DNA from: Clostridia bacterium
GTDB lineage: Bacteria > Bacillota > Clostridia > Christensenellales > Aristaeellaceae
NCBI GenBank assembly: GCA_030537335.1
Contig: JAUNNK010000010.1
Coordinates: 1 to 38,065 of the forward strand
DNA length: 38,065 nt
Reading direction: 5' to 3'
The notes under the pieces were generated by a model. The model did no database searches, was not told where the DNA came from, and saw nothing but the letters and a program-made list of their open reading frames with translations. The position numbers were made by a program, and so were the translations under genes. Below, piece by piece: positions 37,528-38,065 of the stretch; within the stretch, counting starts at the first letter, position 1, and every line of letters starts with the position of its first letter.

Positions 37528-38065
37528 ATGAGTGAAGTGAAATTTTCCGAGCTGGGGCTGCTTGCGGAGATGCAGCGCGCCATCGACGAGCTCGGCTTTG
37601 AAACCGCCACCGACATCCAGGCCGAGGCCATTCCCGCCGTGCGGGAGGGCCGCGACGTGATCGGCAAGTCCCAGACCGGCACCGGCAAGACTCTGGCCTT
37701 CGCCATTCCCGCCATCGAAAAGATCGACCGCGACGAGGCCGAGACCAGCGTGCAGGTACTGATCCTCTGCCCCACCCGTGAGCTGGCCCAGCAGGGCGCG
37801 GACGAAATCAAGAAGCTCACCCGCTTCATGCAGGGCGTGTGGGTCACGGACGTCTACGGCGGCGCGCCCATGGACCGGCAGATCGCCCACCTGCGGAAGT
37901 GCAACCTGGTGATCGGCACGCCGGGCCGGGTGATGGATCACATGCGCCGGGGCACGCTGTCGCTGGCGAACGTCAAGCTGGTGGTGCTGGACGAGGCCGA
38001 CGAGATGCTCTCCATGGGCTTCCGCGAGGACATCGAGACGATCCTGAAGGACGTGCCGGAGACCC
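37528..38065 (+). CDS. DEAD-box ATP-dependent RNA helicase, N-terminal part
   Basis: The first 179 codons; the gene runs off the window. It unwinds RNA in ribosome assembly and RNA decay. Motifs in order: Q-motif FSELGL...GFETATDIQAEAIP, Walker A SQTGTGKT (about 48-55), PTRELAQQ (Ia), GG in YGGAPMDRQ, TPGRVMDHM (Ib) and the DEAD box VLDEADEM. The ATG at 37528 is the first in frame; AAGGAAG lies 12 bases upstream. A five-codon ORF at 37518-37535 overlaps the start codon in another frame. The gene is divergent from the two-component system at 37350; no strong promoter was found in the spacer. Confidence 0.92.
   Translation, partial: MSEVKFSELGLLAEMQRAIDELGFETATDIQAEAIPAVREGRDVIGKSQTGTGKTLAFAIPAIEKIDRDEAETSVQVLILCPTRELAQQGADEIKKLTRFMQGVWVTDVYGGAPMDRQIAHLRKCNLVIGTPGRVMDHMRRGTLSLANVKLVVLDEADEMLSMGFREDIETILKDVPET

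Noticed and set aside
1-38065. CRISPR arrays, tRNA, rRNA, prophage or conjugation genes
   Set aside because: I looked for regularly spaced repeats, tRNA cloverleaf arms and phage or conjugation proteins and saw none.

Overview
The window looks like chromosome from an anaerobic Bacillota (Clostridia-type) bacterium of moderately high GC. The evidence is AGGAGG-type ribosome binding sites at almost every gene, clear TTGACA/TATAAT promoters, a glycyl radical enzyme with its activase, remnants of an [FeFe]-hydrogenase-type ferredoxin domain and a rubrerythrin, two DctPQM TRAP transporters and an oleate hydratase of staphylococcal length. I cannot name the species. No rRNA, tRNA, CRISPR array or intact mobile element was seen; one fragment of an IS200-type transposase is present.

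Layout. 1-1070: the start of an exported protein diverges from a GntR/HutC regulator, with matching direct-repeat motifs over both start sites. 1360-4240: a gene graveyard with a broken D-2-hydroxyacid dehydrogenase, a broken MATE efflux pump and a broken AraC regulator. 4559-7129: a large PEP/pyruvate-binding-domain protein behind a 5'-terminal leader hairpin, flanked by imperfect 33-base repeats. 7509-8072: a decayed chimera of a hydrogenase-type ferredoxin domain and a rubrerythrin. 8222-10382: a MoxR AAA+ ATPase and a CoxE-like VWA protein. 10803-15248: operon of two HpcH/HpaI aldolases and a complete TRAP transporter, closed by a strong terminator. 15334-17826: oleate hydratase and a TetR regulator. 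17935-25880: an AraC regulator diverging from a seven-gene catabolic operon (quinone-oxidoreductase-like MDR, TRAP DctQ, frameshifted DctM, DctP, second MDR, Gfo/Idh/MocA dehydrogenase, NAD-dependent epimerase-like protein). 26002-27762: an ORF ending in an IS200 transposase fragment, and a very acidic secreted protein. 27993-32944: a DeoR regulator diverging from glycyl-radical activase, glycyl radical enzyme and SDR. 33075-37350 (minus strand): a DUF2871 protein and membrane partner, an acetyltransferase, and a two-component system. 37528 to the end: a partial DEAD-box RNA helicase.

How the genes work together. Several modules look like complete regulator, uptake and catabolism units for organic acids or sugar acids. 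The 10803 operon should import a carboxylate by TRAP and handle it with class II pyruvate-type aldolases. The 18878 operon pairs a second TRAP system with four NAD(P)-dependent oxidoreductase-type proteins. The 28882 operon is a compact radical-enzyme pathway in which an uncharacterised glycyl radical lyase or dehydratase is followed by a dehydrogenase/reductase. The substrate of each is unknown. The most promising candidate for an undescribed system is the DeoR/activase/GRE/SDR cassette, because the GRE keeps all radical residues but has an atypical sequence after its thiyl cysteine. The MoxR/CoxE pair with a Cys/His-rich ATPase tail is the next most interesting.
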